Below are positions 52,282 through 61,266 of a stretch of DNA of 64,000 nt, one piece after another. Position numbers and translations under genes: made by a program. The notes beneath the pieces were generated by a model, which saw only the letters and a program-made list of their open reading frames with translations, did no database searches and was not told the DNA's origin. The stretch's first letter is position 1. The number at the start of each line of letters is the position of its first letter. The stretch spans positions 1 through 64,000 of the forward strand of contig JANRKU010000157.1 of NCBI GenBank assembly GCA_033763335.1. Direction: 5' to 3'. The DNA comes from GCA-2794515 sp033763335 (GTDB lineage: Bacteria > Chloroflexota > Anaerolineae > Aggregatilineales > Phototrophicaceae).

Positions 52282-52315
52282 AAGGACATCCCACAGTGGG
52301 ATGTCCTTTTTTTAT
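52282..52315 (+). terminator. Native tRNA-Val terminator, displaced
   Basis: AAGGACATCCCA, three-base loop, TGGGATGTCCTT with a T7 run. Lies 12 bases after attR, where the tRNA 3' end would sit before integration. Confidence 0.85.
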
Positions 52316-52397
52316 GATTCAGCTAATGGTTGCATCCAAGTGTTATCGGGCTTATCATAAATTAAAACTTATTTGACTGAATCGTATGGCTATATGA

Positions 52398-52425
52398 GTA
52401 AGGGCGCAACATGTTGCGCCCTTAC
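52398..52425. repeat. 28 bp perfect palindrome, second exact copy
   Basis: Identical to 3958-3985, between the displaced terminator and the MBL-fold gene. Confidence 0.85.
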
Positions 52426-52457
52426 CGATACCATCGCATATACAAGAGGATATTTTT

Positions 52458-53477
52458 ATGAGCAGTTTACCCCCTGTAGAAAAATTTACCACACGCGGGG
52501 GCGTGCGAATTTATCGGTTGCCGATGATGGTATTCCCCGGATTTATTGGTTATAGCTATCTGCTCCTCAATGCGGGTTCACCGACATTGGTAGATTGTGG
52601 GTCTGGGATTGGCGACTCAAATAGCCATTTATTAGAAGGGATTCAAGCCGTTGCCGACCAATTTGGCGAAGCCATCGGCGTAAAGGACATCAAAAATATC
52701 CTCATCACACACGGGCATATTGACCATTTTGGCGGTACTGCCTTCATGATGGAGCAAACAGGGGCGCGAGTAGGGATTCATGAACTGGATAGGCGCGTTT
52801 TGACCGCCTATGAAGAACGGGTCATCATGGCGACCAAAGACCTGCGTGTGTATTTGGAACGGGCGGGGATGGATGAGGCAGAACGCACATCCATGATGGA
52901 GATGTATGGCTTCGCCAAGAAAAATATCCGTTCCATCACGGTAGATTTTAGCCTTGATGAAGATGTATTTTTTGAGGGGATGCAATTTGTCCATGTCCCC
53001 GGACATTGCCCAGGACAGGTGGCGATTCTCATTGATGAGGTGATGTTGAGCGCCGACCATATTTTATCACGCACGACACCCCATCAAGCACCAGAGAGTA
53101 TCACCCATTACACGGGTTTGGGGCATTATAAAGATTCCCTGCGGAAAGTCGAAAAAATTGATGGTGTCGAATTGGCGCTTGGGGGGCATGAAGACCCTAT
53201 CACCAATTTTTATGAGCGTGTCCGTGATATTCGCGCCAGCCATGACCGTAAATTGAACCGTGTGTTGGATATTATCAAAAATGCGGGGCATCCTGTGACC
53301 ATCCGTGAAGTGACCCATTTGATGTATCCCGATAAATCGGGCTATGATACATTGTTGGCATTGGAAGAAGCAGGGGCGCATATTGAATATTTGTATCAAC
53401 ACGGCATGATTTCGGTGGCAAATTTACATCAAGTCGAGGATGAAGATAATCCCGCCTTACAATATGAGGCATCATAA
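52458..53477 (+). CDS. MBL-fold metallo-hydrolase
   Basis: 339 residues. Metal motif THGHIDHFGG (about 84-93, HxHxDH), then VHVPGHCPGQVAIL (third His), LSADHIL (Asp) and a late GGHED (fourth His). Full beta-lactamase-fold set; long C-terminal extension (about 250-339) with a winged-helix-like segment (VTIREVTHLMY), as in the LACTB2-like branch. RBS AAGAGG. Substrate unknown (thioester, phosphodiester or lactone possible). Confidence 0.88.
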   Translation: MSSLPPVEKFTTRGGVRIYRLPMMVFPGFIGYSYLLLNAGSPTLVDCGSGIGDSNSHLLEGIQAVADQFGEAIGVKDIKNILITHGHIDHFGGTAFMMEQTGARVGIHELDRRVLTAYEERVIMATKDLRVYLERAGMDEAERTSMMEMYGFAKKNIRSITVDFSLDEDVFFEGMQFVHVPGHCPGQVAILIDEVMLSADHILSRTTPHQAPESITHYTGLGHYKDSLRKVEKIDGVELALGGHEDPITNFYERVRDIRASHDRKLNRVLDIIKNAGHPVTIREVTHLMYPDKSGYDTLLALEEAGAHIEYLYQHGMISVANLHQVEDEDNPALQYEAS

Positions 53478-53526
53478 CCTTAAAAATCAACCTCACCCCT
53501 AAATCCCCTCTCCAAACTGGTGATTC

Positions 53527-53546
53527 GGGCGTAACATGTTGCGCCC
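53527..53546. repeat. One-mismatch palindrome copy (GGGCGTAACATG...)
   Basis: GGGCGTAACATGTTGCGCCC, then CTAC. Between the MBL-fold gene and the SH3 membrane gene. Confidence 0.75.
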
Positions 53547-53598
53547 CTACATCCCACTCATAAAATTATTTTATGATTCAAAATCAGATAGGATGTAC

Positions 53599-53618
53599 GG
53601 GCTTGCCATGGCAAGCCC
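53599..53618. repeat. Palindrome GGGCTTGCCATGGCAAGCCC, second copy
   Basis: Identical to the core at 1737-1756. Adjacent to the stop codon region of the SH3-like gene. Confidence 0.8.
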
Positions 53619-53635
53619 TCTGTAAACTACACCTA

Positions 53636-54289
53636 TCACACATTGCGAATGGGTGCGGTGGGTGTTGGCGTGAGCGTGATGGTCGGTGTGGGCGTGGCAC
53701 GCGGGTCTCTGGTGGGTGTGATGGTAATGGTTGGCGTGTCGGATGGTGTTAATGTGGGCGCGGGTGTGACCGTTGGGGCAGGGGTATAGGTTTGGGTTGC
53801 GGTGGATGTAGGGTTAAGTGCCTCAATAATATCTTGGAACATATACCCTGGGTTGATACGGCGCGATTCTGTATCGGTATCTATGAGATACCATTCGGGA
53901 TTTTCTGGCGCACGCCCAATCACACATACAGTCGTCCCTTGTGTATAAGTATCCAATACACCTGCCCCTGTATTGGGGGCATTGCGGACGATGGCACGCT
54001 CAACCGATACCACAAAATCGGTACATTCTGGCAAGGGTGTAAAAGTGGGTAGGGGAGTATAGGCATCACGGGTTTCTATGACCCGTGCGGTGGATGTCGT
54101 CTCTGCCATGACGGTGCGGGTGGCGAGTTGGACATTGATGGTGGTATTACCCAAAAAATCGCGCACACCCAACCAGATATAATACACGCCAAAAACGAGT
54201 GCTACCGCCACCAAAAAGATAAACCAGTTGGGGGTACGGTTATAAGAAGGGGATGGACGGCGTTTGATGGGGGGGCGTTTGCCAAGCAT
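53636..54289 (-). CDS. SH3-like membrane protein with Thr/Pro tail
   Basis: 217 residues. Cytoplasmic basic N terminus, TM (WFIFLVAVALVFGVYYIWLGV), Ser/Thr linker, SH3-like domain with ECTDFVVSVERAIVRNAPNTGAGVLDTYTQGTTVCVIG, and a long TPTPT-type tail. The same layout occurs in the element protein at 19128, so the element may have recruited a host type. Start 54289 is moderately supported. Confidence 0.75.
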   Translation of the reverse strand: MLGKRPPIKRRPSPSYNRTPNWFIFLVAVALVFGVYYIWLGVRDFLGNTTINVQLATRTVMAETTSTARVIETRDAYTPLPTFTPLPECTDFVVSVERAIVRNAPNTGAGVLDTYTQGTTVCVIGRAPENPEWYLIDTDTESRRINPGYMFQDIIEALNPTSTATQTYTPAPTVTPAPTLTPSDTPTITITPTRDPRATPTPTITLTPTPTAPIRNV

Positions 54290-54380
54290 GAATAAACCTA
54301 TAATAACGGATTGAAGGGCATGAATGACCATGCCCCTCCATCATACACAATAGCCTGCTCATTGGCAAACCATTGGTTTT

Positions 54381-54770
54381 TTAGCTGGCAATTTTATAAG
54401 TGAGTTGGGTGCTAATTTTTTCGATGAGTTCTTTGGTGAGTGCCATCCGACTAACCACATCGTCTGCGCCTGCATCGGCTATTTTTTGTTTTTCTGTATC
54501 ATCAAGTTCTAAAGCCGTAATCATGATGACGGGAATGTGTGCTGTTTGTGGGTTGGATTTGACCTGTTGGCATAATGTGTAGCCATCCATATCGGGCATC
54601 CGAACATCCATTACGATGAGGTTTGGGATTTCGCGGGTGAGCAATTTGAGCGCCGCATCCCCACCATTTGCCAATAAAACACGATAATCGTATACCGAAA
54701 GTAACCCCTCAATCAATTCACGGTTGAGCCATTCATCATCTACCACTAAGATGGTTGCTTGTGTGTTCAT
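54381..54770 (-). CDS. Single-domain response regulator
   Basis: 129 residues, CheY-like receiver. Acidic pocket D11, D12; phospho-acceptor Asp55 in IVMDVRMPDMDG; MITA Thr. The usual Lys in the last loop (..DYLTKP) is replaced: GADDVVSRMA has Arg, so phosphorylation kinetics may be altered. No kinase is nearby. RBS taggatagg. Confidence 0.88.
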   Translation of the reverse strand: MNTQATILVVDDEWLNRELIEGLLSVYDYRVLLANGGDAALKLLTREIPNLIVMDVRMPDMDGYTLCQQVKSNPQTAHIPVIMITALELDDTEKQKIADAGADDVVSRMALTKELIEKISTQLTYKIAS

Positions 54771-54895
54771 TTCCCTATCCTAATCACACTATTCATAATT
54801 TGCACTATCATTAAAATAAGCATAGACGATGAATGCACAAAAGACCATATTATCGGGCAATTTTTCATACATTTTTCGTTTTTGAGAGGTGACAG

Positions 54896-56947
54896 ATGGA
54901 GAGATGGCGCTTATGGACAGTGGGTGCAGTCATATTTGCGGGTGCAGGGGCATTATTTTATCGTCCATTTGCACCGCCCTCTCTGCAAGCCACGGGTGAT
55001 TTGTTCGTCATCATCTGTTTGGTGATGTTGGCAATTGCCTTATTTGCCAGTCGTACCACAGGGGTGGTGGGGTGGCAAAAATTGGCAACACCCCATGAAC
55101 GGCGCATCCGCCTTGTGCCATTAGCGTTTGGCATTGGCTTGCTCTATATCCTCGCAGAACGCAGTATCACATGGACGCGCACCTTACCCGATTGGATAAA
55201 TGCCATCACCGTAGATGGACAAATGCTCATGTTTTGTATGGGTGTATTGTTGGTAGCGATTGGCTTGTTGGGGATTCGCTGGTCAGATAGGCATCGCTTG
55301 GCGCTCATCCGCAATCGTGAGGTGTGGCTTCTCATCGGATTAACCGCCATCGCCTTTTTTATTCGGTCATGGGATAACATCAACTCCATTCGCGGATTTA
55401 TTGATGAAGGTCCGTTTGTCCTCGCTGTTCGTACTATGCGCGAAGAACCCGATAAAGTCGCCCTTTTGCAACCCATCCATTATATCAATGCCTTTTCTTA
55501 TATTTATTCGTATATTGAACGCATCTTTAGCGACCTATTTGGGTCAAATTTGGGAATATTTCGGCTGACCAGTGCTATGTTTGGTGCATTAACTGTCCCC
55601 GCCACCTATTGGCTGACGCGGGAATTATTTGATAGACCAACCGCATGGCTCGCCGCGCTGTTTTTGACCACTTTCCCGCCACATATCCATTTTAGCCGTA
55701 TTGGAATCAATAATATCGTAGACCCGTTTTTTGGTGTTTTGGCACTTGCAAGCCTTGTACATGCCCTAAAACATCCGCCTATAAATCCCCCATCAGAGGC
55801 TATAAGGGCGCAACATATTGCGCCCCTACCCATACGGATACTGAAACGCTTCAATCGTCTACGTGCCATGCCCTATTATGCGCTTGCGGGGATGATGTTG
55901 GGATTATTACCCTATTTTTATGAGGGGGGCGAATTGCTCTATCCCATGCTCATCATGATATGGTTGGTTGGCATCCTCATATTTGCCCAACCAAAACCGA
56001 ATCGCTGGGGGCTGATGTGGTTGCTGGTGGGATTTGTCATCATCGCCTTCCCGAATTATGCGATGGTGGCAGGGAATGGATTCCCCATATTTAGCAGGGC
56101 AACAGCGAATCAATTGCCAGAAGGATTTTGGTCGCAACTGCTCATCAATGAAAATGGGTTAAGTCGGTTGGCGGGATTTTTTCAGAATAATATTTTACCT
56201 CCACTGCTTCATATTTTTCATGCCCCCGATAAAAGTGTCTTTTATGGTGGCGAAGCGCCTCTCATCCTCAGCCATTTTGTCCCGTTATTCTTTTTGGGGG
56301 CGTTCCATGCGGTGTTGCGACCCCGCCCAAGCGGGATATTATTGCTGTTATGGGTGATGTTGACCATATTGGGCAATAGCATCATTTTGAATAATGCGTG
56401 GTCGGCGCGGTTTGTGGTGGTATTTCCCGCATTGGTCATTTTGATGGCGGTTGGGTTGCGCTATACCGTGCCGATGTTGCCCCGCGTGGTTAACACTGGT
56501 GTGGCGAAAAAATTGGCAGTTGCATTGGTATGTGTTATTGTCGGATTACAGGGGATTTATTATTTCCACACCCATTTACCGATTTATCAGCGACAAATTA
56601 GTTATATCTTGGCGCAATATGATGTGATGTTCCAGACATTGGATATGCCCGCAGGCTCACGGGCATTGGTATTAGACCCCGATTATTTGCAATATCTCTA
56701 CATGAAAGATTATATCGCCTATGTGGGTGCAGAGGTGGTGCTAGAAGAATGGTCTATGAAGCAAATAGACATACGCCCATTCCCGCGCTATACGCCGTAT
56801 GTGGGGGTATTTATCAAATGGTGGGATGCGGGGATGATTGCGGCATTGTGGGAAATATGGGAGTTTTCTGGACCCTATCCAAGCCCCTATGTGCGCCCAC
56901 AGGCATTGGATAGGTTTGCATTTTTTCGCATATTGAGCAAAAAATAA
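54896..56947 (+). CDS. GT39-like glycosyltransferase (PMT/ArnT type)
   Basis: 683 residues, about 12 TM helices. The first extracytoplasmic loop has FIDEGPFVLAVRTM (acidic DE pair typical of GT39/GT83), and FRLTSAMFGALTVPATYWLTRELF follows the family pattern; the C-terminal soluble loop ends in VRPQALDRFAFF. Lipid-linked sugar donor assumed, target unknown. Residues IRAQHIAPL near residue 302 are read from a palindromic repeat copy in frame. RBS GAGAGGTGACAG. Confidence 0.8.
   Translation: MERWRLWTVGAVIFAGAGALFYRPFAPPSLQATGDLFVIICLVMLAIALFASRTTGVVGWQKLATPHERRIRLVPLAFGIGLLYILAERSITWTRTLPDWINAITVDGQMLMFCMGVLLVAIGLLGIRWSDRHRLALIRNREVWLLIGLTAIAFFIRSWDNINSIRGFIDEGPFVLAVRTMREEPDKVALLQPIHYINAFSYIYSYIERIFSDLFGSNLGIFRLTSAMFGALTVPATYWLTRELFDRPTAWLAALFLTTFPPHIHFSRIGINNIVDPFFGVLALASLVHALKHPPINPPSEAIRAQHIAPLPIRILKRFNRLRAMPYYALAGMMLGLLPYFYEGGELLYPMLIMIWLVGILIFAQPKPNRWGLMWLLVGFVIIAFPNYAMVAGNGFPIFSRATANQLPEGFWSQLLINENGLSRLAGFFQNNILPPLLHIFHAPDKSVFYGGEAPLILSHFVPLFFLGAFHAVLRPRPSGILLLLWVMLTILGNSIILNNAWSARFVVVFPALVILMAVGLRYTVPMLPRVVNTGVAKKLAVALVCVIVGLQGIYYFHTHLPIYQRQISYILAQYDVMFQTLDMPAGSRALVLDPDYLQYLYMKDYIAYVGAEVVLEEWSMKQIDIRPFPRYTPYVGVFIKWWDAGMIAALWEIWEFSGPYPSPYVRPQALDRFAFFRILSKK
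55806..55825. repeat. In-frame palindrome copy (one mismatch)
   Basis: GGGCGCAACATATTGCGCCC, then CTAC, in the glycosyltransferase gene; read R-A-Q-H-I-A-P-L, almost the same peptide as in the gene at 4825. Confidence 0.8.
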
Positions 56948-56959
56948 GGCATGGTCATA

Positions 56960-57871
56960 TTATGAGCGTGATTTGACGACGATTGTACTCGCAATTTTAT
57001 CATGCCAGCCTTGTCGTCTTTCGTCTATCAATATCCACAAAAAGCCGATACCGAGACTGAATGTACTCAGGATATAGCCGATGTAGCGCAAAATGGCATC
57101 GCGCCAGCGTAACGACTCGCCATTGACGCGGACGACCCGAATCCCCAGTGCCATTTTGCCGAATGTTTGCCCACCATATTTTGATAAGCCGATGTAATAA
57201 GTGAGCGACAGCGCGAGTGTGATGAGGTAATAGACCAATAGTAGGTTATTGAGGTCGTCCATCGTCATAGTGCGGTCAAGTTGGCTAATGACCACATTTG
57301 CCAAGAAGTTATTGATGCCATATAGGATGAGTCCATCTAGCAAATTGGCTAAAAAGCGTTGTCCACCGCCCGCCAATTGAAAGCCTTTTCTGTTCATAGA
57401 TGATACAAATGAGGGTAGTCCGCGTTCATCACGCACCAGAAAATCTTCGAGTAAATTGACAATTTTTTGCGAATCTGCCCGAAAGCGTTCTGTGCGTAAC
57501 GGAATGGGGATGCGTTCTGTCAGATACGCCAATGCTAATGGCAATTGATTGACACTCGGCATCGGTGCATTATCTACTGTGACGAGCAAAAATGGCTTTT
57601 GCTGGGATATGGCAGTTGCAAGGGCTATTCGCAAGGGATGAGTGATGTCATTTGCCCAACCTGTCCCCAGCCATTGATGCCCAATAAGGACGACTAACAC
57701 ACTCGCCTCTGATACTGCCTGTTTGACAGCTTGCTCTGGATTGCCATCTGGTGTGATAAATTCGCTTACTCCCAAAACCACGCCATCTTTACCAAAGGCA
57801 CTTTGGAGTGTGGTTTTAAGCATTTCGGCAGTCGCATGAGTATCTATGGTGGAGATGATAATTTTACCCAT
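56960..57871 (-). CDS. TIR-like domain fused to RDD membrane domain
   Basis: 303 residues from ATG 57871. TIR-like N-terminal domain about 1-145 (KIIISTIDTHATAEMLKTTLQ, EASVLVVLIGHQWLG, LRIALATAI, FLLVTVDNAPMPSVNQLP), then an RDD domain about 165-300 with TM helices (FLANLLDGLILYGINNF, YIGYILSTFSLGIGFLWIL and GWHDKIASTIVV). The position that carries the catalytic Glu in NADase TIRs (V-R-L-E-I-A-T) reads L-R-I-A-L-A-T, so NAD cleavage is unlikely. Probably a membrane-tethered interaction module. Confidence 0.75.
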   Translation of the reverse strand: MGKIIISTIDTHATAEMLKTTLQSAFGKDGVVLGVSEFITPDGNPEQAVKQAVSEASVLVVLIGHQWLGTGWANDITHPLRIALATAISQQKPFLLVTVDNAPMPSVNQLPLALAYLTERIPIPLRTERFRADSQKIVNLLEDFLVRDERGLPSFVSSMNRKGFQLAGGGQRFLANLLDGLILYGINNFLANVVISQLDRTMTMDDLNNLLLVYYLITLALSLTYYIGLSKYGGQTFGKMALGIRVVRVNGESLRWRDAILRYIGYILSTFSLGIGFLWILIDERRQGWHDKIASTIVVKSRS

Positions 57872-57939
57872 CAGGCATAACCCCTTTTTTGAAAATATAA
57901 TGGGGCATAATATCACGTATGCCCCAATTTTGCTACTCA

Positions 57940-59190
57940 TTAATCCATATTTTCGATGATACGGGTGGCAAATTCGCTGGTTTTGACTTCGGTTGCATTT
58001 TCCATTTGACGGGCAAAATCGTAGGTGACGATTTTTTGTTCAATGGTGCGTTCAAAGCCTTTGGTCACGAGGTCGGCGGCTTCTTGCCAGCCAAGATATT
58101 CGAGCATCATCACCCCGCTAAAGAGCAATGACCCCGGATTCACTTTATCCAAATTGGTATATTTTGGCGCGGTGCCGTGTGTGGCTTCAAACAAGGCGAC
58201 AGTATCACCAATATTCGCGCCAGGGGCAATGCCAACACCACCGACTTCGGCGGCAACCGCATCGCTGAGGTAATCGCCATTGAGGTTTGGTGTGGCAATC
58301 ACATCATTTTCGCTGGGGCGGAGCAACATTTTTTGGAACATGATGTCTGCGATGGTGTCTTGAATCAAAATTTTGCCCATAGGCACTTTTCCGCCATGAT
58401 TCTTTTCTACATCATCCCAGCTAACGGTTTCGTTGGGGAATTCTTGAGCGGCGACTTCATAGCCCCATTTGCGGAATGCGCCTTCGGTGAATTTTTGGAT
58501 ATTGCCTTTATGCACCAATGTCACGCTTTTGCGTTTGTGGTCAATGGCATAACGGATGGCGGCGCGGATGAGGCGCTTGCTCCCAAATTCACTGATGGGT
58601 TTAATGCCGATACCCGAATTGGGGAAGGGTAGTTCTGCGCCGAGTTCATTTTTCAAAAATTCTTCGAGTTTTTTGCCTTCGACAGAACCCGCTTCAAATT
58701 CGATACCGGCATACACATCTTCGGTATTTTCGCGGAAGATGATGACATCTACATCTTGTGGATTTTTCAGTGGGCTAGGCACACCCTTGAACCAACGGAC
58801 GGGGCGCACGCATTGATACAAATCCAATACTTGGCGCAAGGTCACATTTAGGCTACGGAAACCATCACCAACGGGCGTTGTGAGTGGTCCTTTGATGCCG
58901 ACCACAAATTCACGTAGGGCATCGAAGGTTTCTTCTGGCATGTAATTGCCACCATACAAGCCTGCGGCTTTTTCGCCACAATAAATTTCCATCCACGATA
59001 TTTTGCGCTTTCCACCATAGGCTTTTTCTACGGCGGCATCCCAAATACGCTTGCTGGCGGTCATAATGTCATAGCCAATGCCATCCCCTTCAATAAAGGC
59101 GAGGATTGGGTTGTCTGGGACGTGCATTTTACCATCTACAATGGTTACTTTTTCCCCGTGTGATGGTACAACAATCTTATCGTAAGCCAT
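57940..59190 (-). CDS. icd: Isocitrate dehydrogenase (NADP type)
   Basis: 416 residues. E. coli-type Icd: RPVRWFKGVPSPLKNPQDVDVIIFRENTEDVYAGIE, LIRAAIRYAIDHKRKSVTLVHKGNIQKFTEGAF, and NLNGDYLSDAVAAEVGGVGIAPGANIGD. Oxidatively decarboxylates isocitrate to 2-oxoglutarate (TCA cycle). RBS AAGGAA. Divergent from the GCS2-like gene. Confidence 0.95.
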   Translation of the reverse strand: MAYDKIVVPSHGEKVTIVDGKMHVPDNPILAFIEGDGIGYDIMTASKRIWDAAVEKAYGGKRKISWMEIYCGEKAAGLYGGNYMPEETFDALREFVVGIKGPLTTPVGDGFRSLNVTLRQVLDLYQCVRPVRWFKGVPSPLKNPQDVDVIIFRENTEDVYAGIEFEAGSVEGKKLEEFLKNELGAELPFPNSGIGIKPISEFGSKRLIRAAIRYAIDHKRKSVTLVHKGNIQKFTEGAFRKWGYEVAAQEFPNETVSWDDVEKNHGGKVPMGKILIQDTIADIMFQKMLLRPSENDVIATPNLNGDYLSDAVAAEVGGVGIAPGANIGDTVALFEATHGTAPKYTNLDKVNPGSLLFSGVMMLEYLGWQEAADLVTKGFERTIEQKIVTYDFARQMENATEVKTSEFATRIIENMD

Positions 59191-59349
59191 TCTGTATTTT
59201 CCTTATCATCAATAGAAAAAATTTTGAAAAGTGGTAAGAACAAACCTGCGCCACAATTATAAATTTTACCACAATTGGGCAATGTGAACGTAGGGCTATT
59301 GTGCAAAATTTCAACTTGCATAAATGCTGTTTATTCAGCCAAAATGGGC

Positions 59350-59355
59350 TATAAT
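59350..59355 (+). promoter_or_regulatory. Probable -10 box TATAAT
   Basis: ATGGGCTATAAT, the same string as at 4784-4795; about 45 bases before the next start. -35 not obvious. Confidence 0.45.
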
Positions 59356-59399
59356 TGCCATTAAACCCTCGTGTAGGCATACCCAAAAGGACTATGGGC

Positions 59400-61202
59400 A
59401 TGGAAAATCCACTACCATCGAATGACCAGATTATTGAATTTAGCCAGAGCATCCCTTGGTTGCTCATAGAAGAAAAAAAAGCTATTTTTAACCAGACCTT
59501 AAAAGAAGTCGCCAGTCAATCGGTTGATGATACTTTTGATTTAGATTTTTTTAGTAAAAAATTGGGTATCCCTGTCTCTGCTTACTATGGATTAGAGGAT
59601 ACCTATTCTGCCAATGTTATTTTAGGGCATCATGGCGGAAAGACCTTCATCTTGGGCAGTGTGGTGAGTGGGCGCTATCGTAGCGGAAAAACCCTGTCAC
59701 AGAGCATTGTCCCCTATAACCTCAATCCGAGCGTTAATCATAAAAATCTTGAAGAAACAGATGATGTCAATGGGGCAATTCGCGCGATTGGCGCAGAATT
59801 GGAATTGGGCTTATATCATCCCAATGGCGCTCCCCCCAGCGAAGAAGAAGTCCGTGTTTATATGGATTTGTATCAGAATCATGCCCGACGCTTGGGTATT
59901 ACCCCCCAAGTAGACCGCGAGGCGTGCCAATATCAAATTGAGGCGCATGTTGCCCCAGGGATTGGTTATAATCGCACACGCTCGGCATTAGAAGGCATTT
60001 TATCGGCATTGGCGCTCACCAGCCAGTCTACGGGGCTTTATACTGCTATTTCTGCCGCCTATCCCATCAAAAGCGATTTTCATCTCACCGATGACCCGAA
60101 AGTGCATACGGCGGTGGATTTGATGGTAGAGGTGAATAATTTATTTGATGATTATCGGCAACGCTTGGTGGATGCCAAAAAACGCTATCATATAGACCCC
60201 AATGCCAATGTGGTGGAGGTGTTTCGGCTTCAGGGATGCCATATTCATCTCGATTTGGCGGGACGCTCAGAGGCACTCGGCATTTTTGCTTTTTATACCA
60301 TGTTGCGAAGTGCCACTGCCGTCGCCAATAGCGCCGTCCTAAAAGGTAGCCCATTTGTGAATGGGGTATGTGACCCCGAATTACTTTGTACGCGAGAATA
60401 TTTGCGCCGTACCACTATCACAGGCGAAACTATCACCATCCCCCTCAGCCCACACCTGATTGACGGTGATTTAGACCGATATGCAGGCTTGCTCAAATCA
60501 GAAAAAGCCAATGCGATGGCGCGGGCATTGCTTTATTCTCATTCGCATCATACCCCCACCTCTGCCATGCACAGCCTCATTGGACGTTTGCGTCCCGATT
60601 TGGGCAGTAATAAGCGTATTTGCACGCTAGAATCTACGGGGATGCCTGTCAATATCAGCGCCTCACGGCAAGCGGCGGTGTTGACCGATTTTGAATTTAC
60701 CCATGCGTTGCTCGAAAATTATTATCGCAAACATGGCGCAGATTTAGAGGCGATGGCAGAAGACAAAACCCTTTGGGCGTTGATTGGTCCATTAGACCAT
60801 GACGTTTTTATGGCACAACATGACGAATCTGACCGCGTGTGTAGTGACCTCATCCTCAAAACTGCCACAGGCACAAGCATGACCCTCTCAGAATTTTATG
60901 AGATGAAGCGCGTGTATATGCACAAGCATTTGACCGATATGGCATATATTTCGCCCCGTGATATTGATGATGTGTATTTTAGTTTGCAACGCATGTTGAA
61001 CCCACCCAGTGGCGTTTCTGCCCAAGTGGTTGAGCAATATATCCACGACTATAAATTGCGGAGTACGGGTAATTGGGGGCGGATTTTGGTCAATACCTAC
61101 CAAGAAGAGGGCGGGGTAGTGGGTGATTATAACCCCGATGCCGTCTTACGTGTGACCAACCGTGTTCATGAAGCCTTGTGTGCGCGGTATATTCAAGCCT
61201 AA
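59400..61202 (+). CDS. GCS2-like carboxylate-amine ligase family protein
   Basis: 600 residues. AIGAELELGLYHPNG (about 125-139) and CQYQIEAHVAPGIGYNRTRSAL (about 183-204) resemble the glutamine-synthetase/guanido-kinase fold of GCS2/YbdK enzymes, in which the E-x-E pair binds metal-ATP. The remaining C-terminal 300 residues have a helical pattern. Family assignment is by motif only and I am not certain of a ligase reaction; a gamma-glutamyl-like product is possible. ATG 59400 has AAAGGA at eight bases; the ATG at 59394 is too close. Confidence 0.55.
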   Translation: MENPLPSNDQIIEFSQSIPWLLIEEKKAIFNQTLKEVASQSVDDTFDLDFFSKKLGIPVSAYYGLEDTYSANVILGHHGGKTFILGSVVSGRYRSGKTLSQSIVPYNLNPSVNHKNLEETDDVNGAIRAIGAELELGLYHPNGAPPSEEEVRVYMDLYQNHARRLGITPQVDREACQYQIEAHVAPGIGYNRTRSALEGILSALALTSQSTGLYTAISAAYPIKSDFHLTDDPKVHTAVDLMVEVNNLFDDYRQRLVDAKKRYHIDPNANVVEVFRLQGCHIHLDLAGRSEALGIFAFYTMLRSATAVANSAVLKGSPFVNGVCDPELLCTREYLRRTTITGETITIPLSPHLIDGDLDRYAGLLKSEKANAMARALLYSHSHHTPTSAMHSLIGRLRPDLGSNKRICTLESTGMPVNISASRQAAVLTDFEFTHALLENYYRKHGADLEAMAEDKTLWALIGPLDHDVFMAQHDESDRVCSDLILKTATGTSMTLSEFYEMKRVYMHKHLTDMAYISPRDIDDVYFSLQRMLNPPSGVSAQVVEQYIHDYKLRSTGNWGRILVNTYQEEGGVVGDYNPDAVLRVTNRVHEALCARYIQA

Positions 61203-61213
61203 CGGCATGACGC

Positions 61214-61251
61214 GGGCGGATTGATAAACCATGTGGTTTATCAATCCGCCC
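61214..61251. terminator. Perfect 17 bp stem, bidirectional
   Basis: GGGCGGATTGATAAACC, loop ATGT, then its exact complement. It lies between two convergent genes and shares the CGGATT core with the hairpins at 16827 and 16892. Confidence 0.75.
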
Positions 61252-61266
61252 CTGCCACACGCCCCC

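Noticed and set aside
53493..53516. Cytosine-rich string resembling the G-rich repeat
   Set aside because: Only a partial match (CCCCTAAATCCCCTCTCC); lacks the palindrome, so not counted as a copy.
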